NCBI RefSeq assembly: GCF_013373865.1
Contig: NC_050475.1
Span: 15,873,475-15,937,474, forward strand
Reading direction: 5' to 3'
DNA: 64,000 bases
From: Monomorium pharaonis
Taxonomy: Eukaryota; Arthropoda; Insecta; Hymenoptera; Formicidae
In this document: piece after piece, positions 22,768-35,248 of the stretch
Position numbering within the stretch: position 1 is the first letter of the stretch
Layout: each line of letters starts with the position of its first letter
Notes under the pieces: model-generated
Databases searched by the model: none
What the model was told of the DNA's origin: nothing
Seen by the model: the letters and a program-made list of their open reading frames with translations, nothing else
Translations under genes and position numbers: made by a program

Positions 22768-22871
22768 GTGACGCAGCTGACTAACTTCAGAGTTGCAGAA
22801 TAAAATGTTTATTGGCGACATTGGCGTGTCTGTCACGTTTGCGGTGACAATCGTTAAAAACATGACTCAGC
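22768..22871 (-). promoter_or_regulatory. Candidate promoter region of gene B with an ARE-like site
   Basis: About 600-690 bp upstream of gene B's ATG and upstream of its presumed 5'UTR acceptor. It holds an initiator-like GTCAGCT (A at 22778, minus strand) with an AATAAA-type AT box about 35 nt upstream, and ATGACTCAGC at 22862-22871. The latter matches the antioxidant-response consensus RTGACNNNGC bound by Cnc/Maf factors. Short motifs occur by chance; support is only positional. Confidence 0.25.
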
Positions 22872-23414
22872 CACGTTATCAGAAACATTCAGAGGAGTCA
22901 TTCTGTGGTCAGAAAATTATTTTAATTGAATTACCGCAATAACTACGTTACATTTATATAGCGTTGTGTAAACAAAAAATCAAATTAATAAAATCTTTGT
23001 CAAACTAACACAAAAGTTAAGAAAATATCATAAAATTAAATATCAACTGTTATAAACTATCATTATAAATGTTATTTATATTTATTCAATAATGATGAAA
23101 GAAAAAATTTTAAATACACATATACTATGCCTGTTAAAGTTCAAGAATAAATATAATAATAAATCATATTAATGTTCTATAAAATATATTGCCCGTTTTA
23201 AACATTACATAGCGATTTGATAAGCAATTAATGGTGAGCAACCAAGAAAATAATAAAATCAACAATATTTATTCTGTCTTAAGGTGTATTAAACACTTTA
23301 AAAATAAAATTCGGAATTTTCGAAAGCAATTTATTTTACTTTCATCAAATTTACGAACTTACGGATTACGGATTTTGGCGAAAAGTACCGTTTGTCGGTC
23401 GTTGCAACGAAACG

Positions 23415-23620
23415 TGTGTGCACAGAGAGAAAGATTTCTTTAAATTTAATAAACCGTTTTGCTTCACTATTCCAAAACATATACTTCTTTGTTTCTAAAA
23501 AATTTTAGTAAACCTAAAGAAATCTGTGTAAAATTTATTAAAACTAAAGAAACATATATGCTTTGCAATAGTCGAGCAAAACTGTTTATTAAATCTAAAG
23601 AGAACTTTCTCCCTGTGTGC
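23415..23620. mobile_element. Palindromic MITE upstream of gene B
   Basis: The two halves are imperfect mirror images for about 90 bp each. GTGCACAGAGAGAAAG at the left pairs with CTTTCTCCCTGTGTGC at the right; the words TTTAATAAAC, TTTTGCT, ACTATT and ACATAT then recur in mirrored order. The open frames across it on both strands are products of the palindrome. Confidence 0.65.
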
Positions 23621-24902
23621 AATGTTATGTGCATCGAAAGATAAAACGTTGCATACATATACGCTTATGTGATTCGAGGTACGCGTCATTCGATATAATG
23701 ATATCGTTGGTGTTCTGTGGACAGTTTCTGCCAGCTGCATGCGTCTTATCGTGCTTTTGAACAAATTTGTGCACCATACGATATTTTTTTTTTTTTTCTT
23801 TATTTTAAGTACGCTCGCCGAAGTCGAGAAATCATTCGTGCGCGCATATGTACGCGCAGTAATGTATTATGGAGTATATAGGTATCAGATGCGAGATGTG
23901 AAGAACGATGTAGGAGGATGTAAATGTAACGCGTCCGTGACGCCACGCGCCTGAACTTGCGACGACTTTGCAGGATGCAATTATGCAATGCCTGAACCAA
24001 ACGTTATTATTACACGGTGCAGTACGATCATACTTGATCATACTGCGATGGCACGCGAGACCGTCTCTATTTTCCATTATCGTATGTGCTGTGTTAGCTC
24101 GTAATCTTGACCGCGTCCACATGGAAGTTAATTATGACATTGCCTTTAGGTTGCAAATCAATAAAAGTAGACAATACCGACACGACAATGCTAATTCCCG
24201 CGATGTTGTGTAAAACGTGCCTACTTTGCAAGTTGCATTTATATGCTGAATCGTTATTATTCATCGATGGAACGTTGCAATTCAATTTGTTTAAGGAAAT
24301 TACGTAAGGTGCACAATTAATTAATCAGAAACAGTTTGTTCTAATTCTAATTCATTAATTTGGAACAAAGAGGTATTGGGATTCTTCACGTTGCATTTTT
24401 ATACAGTTTTTTTATATTTATTCATATCTATATGTGAAGATTACAATGGAGCGTTGTATGTAACCTAACTTAAAAAACTTTTTAATTTTACAATCATCGC
24501 GTTTATAGATGTTTCTACTTTTTAAGCGAAAAATTCTGAGCTGTATTTTTAATAGGGGTATTTAAAAAATTCTGTGGTAAATCTTAACCAACTTGTTTGC
24601 AGGCGAGGCACGTCACGGCAAACTACATTTCAAGTTTGGAGTTAGGTACCTCGTCTTCTGCGAAGTCGTTTATGAGGCACTTCTCCTTTAATGGTATATC
24701 GATCCTTCGTGCACAATATCGTTGATATAGAAGGATGGAAACGATTCTTCTGAATGAAAATTTCGAAGTTTCGAAGTAATCTTCAAGTCATGAATCGCTA
24801 AAAAGCAATGAATTTGGGCAAAGTAAATTTTAAGGTTGAACAAAGAATGGATGGTTTATCTTTCAGTCAATTAAATATAGAAAGAACGATTTCGCCAAAG
24901 AA

Positions 24903-25088
24903 TCTAAAAATTTAGCTAAATACAGACATAAAAATATTTTCTTATTACATCATCAGAATAATTACATGCAAAACTGGAATTTCCAGAATATTGAAACTTT
25001 TTGTATTACTTATCACGCTTGAACGTCTTATGTAATTCTTTTAATGATTCAACAAAATTATCTTCAAATCTGTATTTAGATAAATAGA
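24903..25088. mobile_element. Palindromic AT-rich MITE
   Basis: The left arm TAAAAATTTAGCTAAATACA is mirrored by TGTATTTAGATAAAT at the right, with further mirrored words (ATTTTCTTA, CATCA, AATTACAT). A related single arm occurs at about 50826-50900 (GCGTCTTACATAATTTTAAT and TATCTAGCTAAATTTTTAGA), so it is a dispersed family. Confidence 0.55.
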
Positions 25089-25099
25089 TACATTAATAA

Positions 25100-25971
25100 A
25101 AAAAACATCGTTTTGTCCGTGAAAATATAAATCTTTTAAGTCAAGTGTGCAATTTGATTATTATAATTACTTTGACACAATAAATGATTAAAGTATATTA
25201 AAAAAATATGTTAAAAGAAACAAGAAAAAAGAATACTATTAAAAATAATCAAAACGTTGTTATTAAACTATTTCTGAATAACTTTAAATCTTATAAACAC
25301 AAGTTTGTTTAGATGATGCTAGATATGAAGAAATGTTCACCTAGATGTCCCCTTTCATTGCTTTACTCTTTGGCAATCGTGAATGCACTTAAGTGCACTT
25401 TACCTCGCTTTCGGGACGGCCATTGATTTTGTAAACAACTGGCAGCCGACCAAAAATATCCTTTCACGAATTGCGAAAAGTATATATTGACTAGTACGTC
25501 TGTGAGCAAATTAACAATTCCCACTGTTTAGATTTGACATTGAAATAATTACGACAAGTACATTCCTGTCATTCGCAAGAATGATAAAATAATTTTATTA
25601 AAAAATAAAATATAACAATATGTTTCCTTTTCCTCTATTATTTATTCTCTTATTTATTCTTTCTCTTATTTTTGTGTATTCTTCCTCTTATTTCAGAAAT
25701 AATATTTCCAAACAAAGATCTTCATATTTTATACTTTATCCTTCAATAATGTAATTTAATATTTCACATACCGTAAGGAATACTCGAATAAAGTTACAGG
25801 AAATATTCTTGTTTCTATAATTATATCTTTTAATAATCTTTTCTAAAGCATTATCTTACATTACTTGTAATAAATTTTTACAGAAATAAAGAGATAGATA
25901 ACTTAACTATGTCAAGAGATAAGTTGAAAACGTTTATGCAGGCAGATGTCTTCGCAGCAACATGAGAACGG

Positions 25972-26042
<71 letters not shown>

Positions 26043-28800
26043 AAGTCAGATATCTTATTTATCGTTTGACATTTATGAATTCGCGGACGCAAACTCTGCT
26101 TGATTGGTTGCAAAATTTTGCGTTTGTGATGAGTCATGAAAATTATAATTATACGGGATAGGAAGTAAAAACGTTCGCAAAATAAAGGTGTGCCGTAAAT
26201 GGAACGTCAAATATTTCTTCGCGCGTAATGCGCCATGAAGCCACATCCGGTCAACGGAAAATGCGGAAGATGCTGAGAACTTATTTCAAATCGATTCGCG
26301 ATGATCTCGTATAAGATTCTTAAAAAACGTCATTTGTTTAAAGTAAACATAAAAGGAAATAATGTAGAAATATTAGCTAAATGTTAATAGCTATTCAAAT
26401 TTTTCTGCCATTGCTAAAAATTGATAAAAATAAAATACATTTTCTACGAGACACAATTTTATGACCTGATATGAAAACACTAATAACTAAGAAAGTAGCA
26501 GTTATATTTAATATAATTATATTTTATTTTCATTGACTAATTCTTTCTCTGCAAGATCCACTTTAATAATAGTAATAATAATATAATATAATTTTAATAA
26601 CAAGGCCTCCTTTAAATATCAGATTGTCTCTAAAGTTTCATGTACTGTAGATTTACTTTAGTATCACTTTGAACTCTGTATATATTTGTAAGATTAAATA
26701 ATGACATTATTTTATCACTATTTAATATTTTATTATTGTGGACCTTGATTTTATGTGCATGTAAGAAGTAAATGCTGTTTTGCCCGCAGCAATTGTACCA
26801 AATTGCATAATATTGCTGAAAACAACATTGTCATACAAAATACGAATGAAAGGTGACATAACTGAAAGGTTACACAATTCTTCTTTCGAAAAATAATGAA
26901 TAATGTATAATCGCTTTCTGGTTTTTCTTTTCTTTTTTACACGGCACATATGTCTGCATAAATACACAAGTATAAACACGAAATATATTTTAGCTTTTTA
27001 ATTCAAGATATATTGGTTTGTCATTACAACTTACACTTTTGTAAGAGAAGATTAATCACAAATTAGACGAAGAGACTAAAAGGAAATAATGTATTGCGTG
27101 AATTTTTTTATATTTTTGCTATATCATTATATTATAAGAGATTTTTACGTTTCATCGTCAATTGCAATTTCTATGGAATATATCACCTTAAAGCGGTTCG
27201 GCAGAAAGTGTAGTTTACATACTATATTTGTGTCATGGTCATGAAGAAATTGCTTCGTGGGGTCCAGGACCAGTTTTGATCTGTAAGACTGTTCTTAAAG
27301 TGCTGTAAGACTTTCTCAAGAGCGCTAAATATAATGTCTTTTTACAAATCTACATAGTAATTATATAAAGATTTATATAAAGTTAATTCTCCGCTTTTTT
27401 TAAATTGATAAATTAAAAGTAATAATTTTTCATTATTTTAAAGTGTTTTAAAATAATAATAATAATGTAGTATAAAATACTTGATTAATTTACAACTTTA
27501 AATCGTTACTGATGAATTATCTTTATCTTTATTTGAAGCTTTTTATGTGTGCATTTATAATATTGTAAACTTACTGTATTATAAATATAATAAGTTCATT
27601 TTATTAAACTTTTTTTAAACTTATTATATTTTTGTATTTTCGGAAGATATAACATAATTTTCTATGAGAATAGCCGTAAGAGTAACAAATGCACATGCAA
27701 CAAATTTCAGATATTAGAAAAATATTTAGAGCAATTAAAAGAAATTTTTGTTGTTTGTTTAACTAATTCGCTAGATCTGGAGAAAGACAATTGTGAAAGA
27801 AGCGCAAAAAATCCCGTATGTTTTCATTGGAAAAACTAAGGAAAGAAGAATTCCCAAGAAAATAAGTAACTGGAAAACACGAGCGGTTTATGCACCGTTA
27901 GCGGTTTGCAACGTGAGACTGCATTGCTCTAATAATTTATTTCTAGCCCAAAATTAGCCGTTTTAAATGGTAATTAAATTCGCAATTCAAGGCTAGTTTA
28001 AAAAAAAACGTTTCCTACTACGTTATTTGGAATTTATGTTTTTTTCACTAGAAATTTACAAATTGCTTTTGCATAACATCTTTAATTTTGCATAAATATG
28101 TAAACATTGTTTATATTTCTACGATTATATAACCGATTGCTTTATATAGCATTGAAGAATTTAAATATTTAAAAATAAATGCATTTATATTATTTACAAG
28201 CATTCTCTTTTCTTTATTTTCTTTTTTAAGCTTTAAAAGCTTGTAAATCTTCTAATATAATCATATATGCTATATAATAAATTAAGCTATACTATTATAC
28301 AACGTATAATATTATATAGGATGTTTTGTAACTAATAGTACAGTCAAAAACATTAATTTTAAATAATACAACTTAATAATTAATCTTATTCTTTTTTTGA
28401 TTAATAACGTTAGAATTTTATGCAAGGTTTTCTCGTCATAACAAGAATAAAATATACCATTTAAAAAAAACGTGTAATTATTTTTTAAAATATATTATTT
28501 ATATTGAATATTAATATATAATTAATATATTATTATTTTATAAAGCATCTATGTGTTTTTGTCGCACCAGTTAATTTATCTCATTATTCTATGTATAAAA
28601 GAATTAAATTAATAAAAAAAATAATTTGTGAAATACTTGATATTTTTTATTTCAAAATATGTTAATTTCTTAAATTTAATTCTCGGAATTGATGCATCAA
28701 AATAAAATGTTATTCTATGTTTTTAACTTACTTTCTTACGTAGAATTACCTAACTTTCCAATTATATCACCAATTATGGAATAACATAATTATTCTATTA
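25100..28800. other. Intergenic stretch, no gene recognised
   Basis: AT-rich apart from a short richer patch at 26170-26310. Only the GA tract at 25975 and simple A/T runs stand out. Frames on both strands have stops throughout or are low-complexity. Confidence 0.5.
25975..26037. repeat. (GA)n microsatellite
   Basis: About 31 GA units. Confidence 0.97.
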
Positions 28801-28823
28801 TAATAATGTAAGTAAATATAAGT

Positions 28824-28824
<1 letters not shown>

Positions 28825-28895
<71 letters not shown>

Positions 28896-28912
28896 AGAGA
28901 AAGAGAAAGAGA
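28825..28912. repeat. (GA)n / (GAAA) microsatellite
   Basis: About 32 GA units followed by GAAAGA hexamers. Confidence 0.97.
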
Positions 28913-29199
28913 GATACTTTTTTTACCAAGAAAATCTTGCATAAAACTATAATCTTTGAATTACAAAGGAGAAGAATATTAAACACGAATATTAAATTGC
29001 ATAAGTCATCATCGAACATATTGTGTAATAAAGTATAGTAATGTCAACAGAATTTTAAGATTGCAAAAGTGCACAATCAAAAAGTTTTCATTACGTAATA
29101 TCGTTTGTTTACGACATATGATGACCTAATAAGCAATTAATCGAACATATACTGCAATAAAACGATGAATTTAAAAATACAATAAAAAGTTATTAGGTA

Positions 29200-30200
29200 C
29201 CAATTTTGAGATTAAGTAAATTCAAAAAACTTGATATCGCCATTTCGCGATTTTGCGAAGTAAACGCTGTTGATTTTTGCCCGTTGAAGATATTCTTTGG
29301 AGCGGTCATTGAAGCGAGCTCGGCGAGGTACTCACGTTTGATGCGGCAGTACGTTGCGAGCAATTACGTTTCTTACGCGAAGAAACAAGCGTAGCAAAGT
29401 AATTAAAAACGGATAAGCTGTCGACTTGTACGACCAAAGCGCGCGCCAGAACGGACAAAAATGTGAATGGTGTTCGGCCGTTCACTGGTCTTGTACGTTG
29501 GCCACTTAGAAAGTCGATAGCGGTCGATGCGGCCGCATTAATTTTTCTGAAATTGTTTAGCCGTCGATCCTGATATTTAATACATACATGATGTGATTTC
29601 TAACGTTAGGCCAGCAGAAGGTCGTATCCTTGTACGTTCTATACGATTAATTTGACAGGAATGCTGTCTAATACAAATTGATTATTGGTGTCTTGGCACA
29701 CAAGCGGTACGATTTCCTTTTATAAGCATGTAGAAGTACTGTATGTAAGGACTGTGAAAACGCGTATTTTCGTTTAGGAAAACCGTTTTATACTCACTTA
29801 AGGGTGCCATGATGCGCTGAACAGTTTCGTACTATTAGTTAATGGACACGTAACTCAAATATAAAAACGCGAAACTTTGAAAATAGTCAAAACGCGAAAT
29901 TCACGCGGGCTCGGCTTTCCAGACGATCCGAGCGGCACCGAAAAACTTTCGAAAATGAGCCTGGCTCTGCTTGGTATCCACTCTTATACGTGGTATAAGA
30001 GTCTTCAGGGTCGAGAAGCTAGGCAAACGTTCGATTTAGCATGAACGCACGTCGACTACGTTGTACGCATGCAAATGCGACTGATATATCATTTTCTTTG
30101 TCGCTGTCATTAAACGTTACCATAAGAGTAAACAGACTGCAGTAACGACGGCGGTGTGGAAATAAAATCAATAATTAGTTTAACGACGTCCGCGATTGAT
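29200..30200. other. CpG-enriched unique island without a supported gene
   Basis: Distinctly richer in CG dinucleotides than its surroundings and free of obvious transposon ends. A frame at 29206-29394 starts with a non-ATG codon and shows no known domain. A perfect 9-bp stem with a 3-nt loop (CTCTTATAC-GTG-GTATAAGAG) sits at 29981-30001. It could be a promoter, an enhancer or a non-coding exon of a neighbouring gene; function unknown. Confidence 0.35.
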
Positions 30201-30830
30201 TGCCAATTGAAACGATAGGATGTCACATATATTTATTCAATTTCAATTGTCATCGTTTGATATCGATGACAATTTTGAGTTTATCATGCTCGTGTTTGTT
30301 TTCGTGCCAATGATCTGTAAATTATTTGCAAAGAGAATCTATCGAAAAGTTATAAAATTGAGAATACTTTATGAGAACAGTATTTTTATATCAAATATTG
30401 TTGTGAAATTGTTGGGAATGAGAAATTTAATGTCGACACTGTAATTACGTGAATTTATCAATGTACATATCACTATCCATGGTAATCATGGGAACAGCAC
30501 GATAAAAAAGAATAATTAATACAAATAAAAAATAATTTCTTCATCAGTATAAATATTAATTATATACTTTATAAATAATAATAAACTTGGTTTAATAATG
30601 CAATTGTTATTATTGTGAAATCTTTTATATAATAATACAATGAGAGTTATATATATATTTTTTTATATAATGTATGAATTTATAGGAGTAAAAGAGAGAG
30701 GGAGAGAGAAAAAAAGGAAGAGAGAAAATTATCAAAATTATGCTACTTATTAAGATGGTTTGTGATATATACTTTTCATTTAGTAATTTGTATATAAGTT
30801 TTGTTTAAAAATTTAACTTACAATTAGTGT

Positions 30831-31851
30831 TTAAGAGGATCCGGAAGTGACAGAGTTACCGACATTTTTTTGCGAACTTAGATCTTCAAATTGGAATAAC
30901 AAAATGCAAAATCCTTTTACACAATTAAAGTACGCGTAAAAATAAAGGGGGCAACATATGATTTGTTCTGATAAATTAAAAAAAAAAGTTATTTATTAAT
31001 CACTTAATGACAATATTTGCTTTATATAAAAAATCTAGTTTATATGTATAAAAAGGTCGCGTTCTCGATCAAAAATTTTTCATGTAAAAATATATAAAAA
31101 TCTGTAGAATTATGTATCAAAAATGCCCATGCAAAATTTTATATTGTATATTTTTATATAATTTTACATAATTTTATATACTTTTATATAATTTTGATAA
31201 TTCTAGAAATTTACACATACTTTTACATGAAACATTTTTTATTGAGAAAAAATTATTCATATGTAATTATATATAATTAAATATAATTATGTATAATTAT
31301 ATGTAATTATATATAATTGTAAATAAGCAATTTTTTTCCTGGCAAAAATTTTTTTATACAAGAGTATGTATAAATTTATAAAATTATATTAAAATTATAT
31401 AAAAATATGTAAAATTAAATAAAAATATACAATGTAAAATTTTACATGGACATTTTTGATACATAATTCTACAGATTTTTACATACTTTTACATGAAAAA
31501 TTTTTGATCGGGTTGCTTCCTAGAAAAAATTTTCGGGAACAATATCGTGCAATTAGAAATAAGATTAGAAGCCTAGAAAAAAAGATTCGCATTCCGCAAA
31601 TTAGAAAATAAAAAAACGAAGATTTAGGTTATGTACGCGTAAAAAGTCGATAAGTAGAGCAAATATGAGAAAATTTTTTTTTGTTCTCAATATAAAATTC
31701 AATTCATAAATTGATATTAATATGTGTACTTTAATTCTGGAAAAGAATTTCTAAATCTATACAAGTAATACATATATGAAATCTCATTAATGATGTGCAT
31801 GAATGACCTACATTATCGACCTCGATCAAATTTCAAAGGCACTCGCTTTAA
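30831..31851. mobile_element. TTAA-flanked element, copy 2, with nested palindrome
   Basis: TTAA at 30831-30834 and 31848-31851. The left end TTAAGAGGATCCGGAAG matches copy 1's left end, and 31617-31845 matches copy 1's right part (TACGCGTAAAAAGTCGATAA, ATTAATATGTGTACTTTAAT). The 1.02-kb length is explained by the palindrome inserted at 31066-31510. No transposase frame. Confidence 0.6.
31066..31510. mobile_element. Large AT-rich palindrome nested in TTAA copy 2
   Basis: CGATCAAAAATTTTTCATGT at the left and its mirror at the right (ACATGAAAAATTTTTGATCG) start arms of about 180 bp with many mirrored words (ATCTGTAGAATTATGTATCA, AAATGCCCATG). About 445 bp, non-coding, interrupting the host element. 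Confidence 0.65.
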
Positions 31852-32327
31852 GACACTTATTATATGTTTAATCTTTTGTAAGAATAAATTAATTTGTTAT
31901 GTAAGCCTTTTTAAAATATAATGTAAAAGCTAGGTACTATTTAAGTAATCATTCTTCTAAATCTATTTTTTTATGTGTCTTCTTTAAAAATAATAAGTTT
32001 GCGAATAAAAATGATTAAAAATTTGAATAGAAAATATTATTATATTATATATAATATTAATATTATATAATAAATTAAAAAATATCTAGCATGCAATAAT
32101 AATATAATTAATAATACAATTGCATTTATGCTTAACCTATATTTAGCTTATCACGTAAAAATTTGTCATATATTTGATAAGTATGTTATCGAGAATAAGT
32201 GTGTATAAAAATAAATGTGAGTTATCAAATTATGTTGGTAAGATTTATATAACTTAAAAAATTTTACAAAAATAATAATTTAATTTTTATAATTGTAATA
32301 TGCACATATAAAATAAATATAAAATAT

Positions 32328-32329
<2 letters not shown>

Positions 32330-32361
<32 letters not shown>
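32330..32361. repeat. (TA)n microsatellite
   Basis: About 16 TA units. Confidence 0.95.
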
Positions 32362-32366
<5 letters not shown>

Positions 32367-32629
32367 TGTTCATCTATATAAATCTAATCTATAAAAATTA
32401 AATCTTTTACAAAAATATAGTAACTTAATAAAACTACATTTAGATTATTATCAGTTACAAAAATTAATTATAAAATGATTATAGAGTGCATCTAATTTTT
32501 TTGTCACATTCAAATTGTCATATTTATAATAGATTTTGTCATATTCAAAAGAAGTTGTATAAATTTGGTATTTTTATACTTATTTATTTTTACTTATTTA
32601 TTTAAGATTTTTATCATTAACATTTTTTT

Positions 32630-32715
32630 CCTTAAGAAAAAGTATTGATTAGTCTATCAGTTACTGATGATATTTAATCAGTAACTGATAGACTAATTAG
32701 TACTTTTTCTTAAGG
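32630..32715. repeat. Near-perfect 86-bp palindrome (39-bp stem, 8-nt loop)
   Basis: Arms CCTTAAGAAAAAGTATTGAT and its mirror ATTAGTACTTTTTCTTAAGG open a 39-bp stem with only two mismatches. The loop is GATATTTA. TTAA lies one step inside each end, so it may be a minimal TTAA-type MITE; the geometry also resembles a microRNA precursor. Confidence 0.8.
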
Positions 32716-33866
32716 GTTATATTATTAAATGTATATTAAATATAAAAAAGAAATTAATAAAGTATGATTTAGATTAGATGACTGGTTCATATTAGGCTAT
32801 TCTTCCTTAAATAACATAAAAGCACTAATTTATAAGGTTTCGTGTAAAAATATGTAAAGATCTGTTTTCATAATTTCTATGCTTAAATTTGCTTCATCCA
32901 AAACTGTCAAGTTTAATTTTTAGAATACAAGAAAATACACATTTTTCAATATATGTACAGAAAAGTTTTATTAAAATAAAGAATGAATTAGAAATAATAA
33001 GCATTTAATTTTTTTATATGAAAAAGTAATGTAAATAGATAATGTAGTGATTCTATAATTATGTAGTCCTGCTTTTCAATAATGTATTACTTACTTATTA
33101 TAAAACGTAACTAATTTGGACAAATAAGTTGAAAAGTGTCAAAAAAATAGTTTGAATTAGTCTTGCACAATTTTTTTGATATTTTTGTGGCATAATATAA
33201 ATTACAATAATGGCTCTATGCTATATTTTTATAAATAAATAATGATACATTATAATGTCATTATCAGTCAAACAAACCTATCGTAATGCCATGCGGCATG
33301 CTTTATTTTAATAATTTGATCCCATATAATTTTTCTCAGTGTCTCAAAATATATACATTAAATTGGTTCTTTTTGTTGCATTAAGATTACTGTAATATAT
33401 GTAAAGTAGTAAAATTATTATACATTTTGTAAGTACAATATATATAGTAATAACATAATTAAAGCTTTGTTGTGTTGTTATTTGATGTTCAGTATAGTTC
33501 ACAATACAATGTAATATATTAAGCTCCACTTGTCATACTTATCATTTTATTGCCATAAAAATGAAACGTTATATATGCGATAAAATTACAAAATACAAAT
33601 TTGAGCTATAATTTAATTTAAAAAAAAATTCCTTTTTCCGTTGTACACAGAATTACACGTATGAGATTCTACAGTTAAGGATAATAATAAATTTCGAACC
33701 TGAGTTCACTGCCATATTGATGAACTGATTATTCGTCGATCCGCCACGATGAAAATCAATCACAAGAGAAAGGCAACTGTAGCACTTAGCATTTATGAGT
33801 GAATAATGTGCACCTTATGAAATGAAGTGCGCGCCGTTAATGGAATACGTTAAAGACGTGTCTTTC

Positions 33867-33899
33867 TATATAACGAGTACGGATCGAGTTCGGGTCAGT
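33867..33899 (+). promoter_or_regulatory. TATA-plus-initiator core promoter (orphan)
   Basis: TATATAA at 33867-33873 and an arthropod initiator TCAGTT with its A at 33897, 30 bases downstream of the first T. This is the canonical insect spacing. It lies in a CpG-richer patch (33.70-34.00 kb). The first downstream ATG (33957) opens only 17 codons, so the transcript may be non-coding or a 5'UTR exon. Confidence 0.45.
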
Positions 33900-35248
33900 T
33901 TGATCTTTACCCTTCTGCCGCCATTCGCAGACACGTCGGATTAGGTCGTCACGTTATGCCTCCCATCTACTTTGCCGTTTCCCCTCCACTTAATCCATAT
34001 TTAATATAATACTTCGAATGATTCATATGCATATCCGATGTAATCTCGAATAGAGAGGAATAAGAAACTGAAGACTTTGCTACAAATAAATATACAAGAA
34101 TCATTACTTTGATTATTCTCACAAAGGGTATTATTTTCGTTTTTCTATTTTTTAATATAATAGAATTTTTAATCTTATTACATATTATTTATTTGTGATA
34201 CTGTTTATGTATCATTATTCATACATCATTGTCTCAAATTGCCTGTTATGCCATTACGGAATTTACCGAATCATTTTTTATTTCTTGCGCATTACTCTTT
34301 AAATCAGAAAGTTGTTGTAAATAATCTTCTTCCCTTGACATTTTTATTAAAAGAAGGAATTACAAAGAAGATTACAAAACAGCTGGAAAGTCTGTTAAAA
34401 CTTAAAAGTGCGGAAAGACAAAAAAGCTATATAAATTTTTGAATACCAAAAATTGAGATGTACTAGCCATGTACTGGAATCGTGATAGCAAAGGCTAACA
34501 ATAAAACAGAAAAAGCAACTTTATCCATCATTCCACGTCTTCGTCATTCACTGTAAGCTAAATTTGGGTATTATCAAACAATAATTTACATAAAGTAAAT
34601 AATTTATTTATATGTATATTAAAGTAATATGGTAAAATAAATCTTCTGTTTTTATTATTTTTTACTTTTATTTTACTGTTTTTGTATAGGTATAAAGTCC
34701 GCTATCAAAATAATAAAATTATTTCAATATCAGTAGAAATTAATTTAGCTTACATTGAAATAGTTAAATTCAGTTTAATAAATAAAAGCCTTCAATTTTT
34801 TAAATAATTTTTCAACATCATGCACACGTATTTAACGTTGTACGTAATAATGGAACAATTATTGGATGTATTAATATTATGTAATGATTAATACTGTACA
34901 CAACAATTTCTTTCTAGTTATTGAATCAATGTGTTAATAAGGTTTATGCTATCAAGACTGATGCTACCAAGAGACAGAAAATGTGATTGGTTTTGATAAA
35001 AACAGTTTCTATCGGATAAATAAATAAATCAGCAATATTAAAGAATTTTGCAATGGTTGTAAAGTTATTTTTTCTGCTGACGCAGATATTAAAGAGTTAT
35101 GAATATCGGTTGTGACACGATGAATAGTATACATAATACATCAGATGTATTGAGTCTTTTTATTTATCAAAAAAACGTGTTTTTGTTGAACTTTGAAAAT
35201 AAGATAGATCGATTATCTTCTTTATTAAAGTTAAATCTTCCCTGATGA

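Noticed and set aside
23459..23764. Frames of 61-89 codons on both strands
   Set aside because: They cover the palindromic MITE at 23415-23620, so similar frames arise on both strands.
25934..26161. Ser-Leu / Arg-Glu rich frames at the GA tract
   Set aside because: Translations of (GA)n; the same for 28798-29019.
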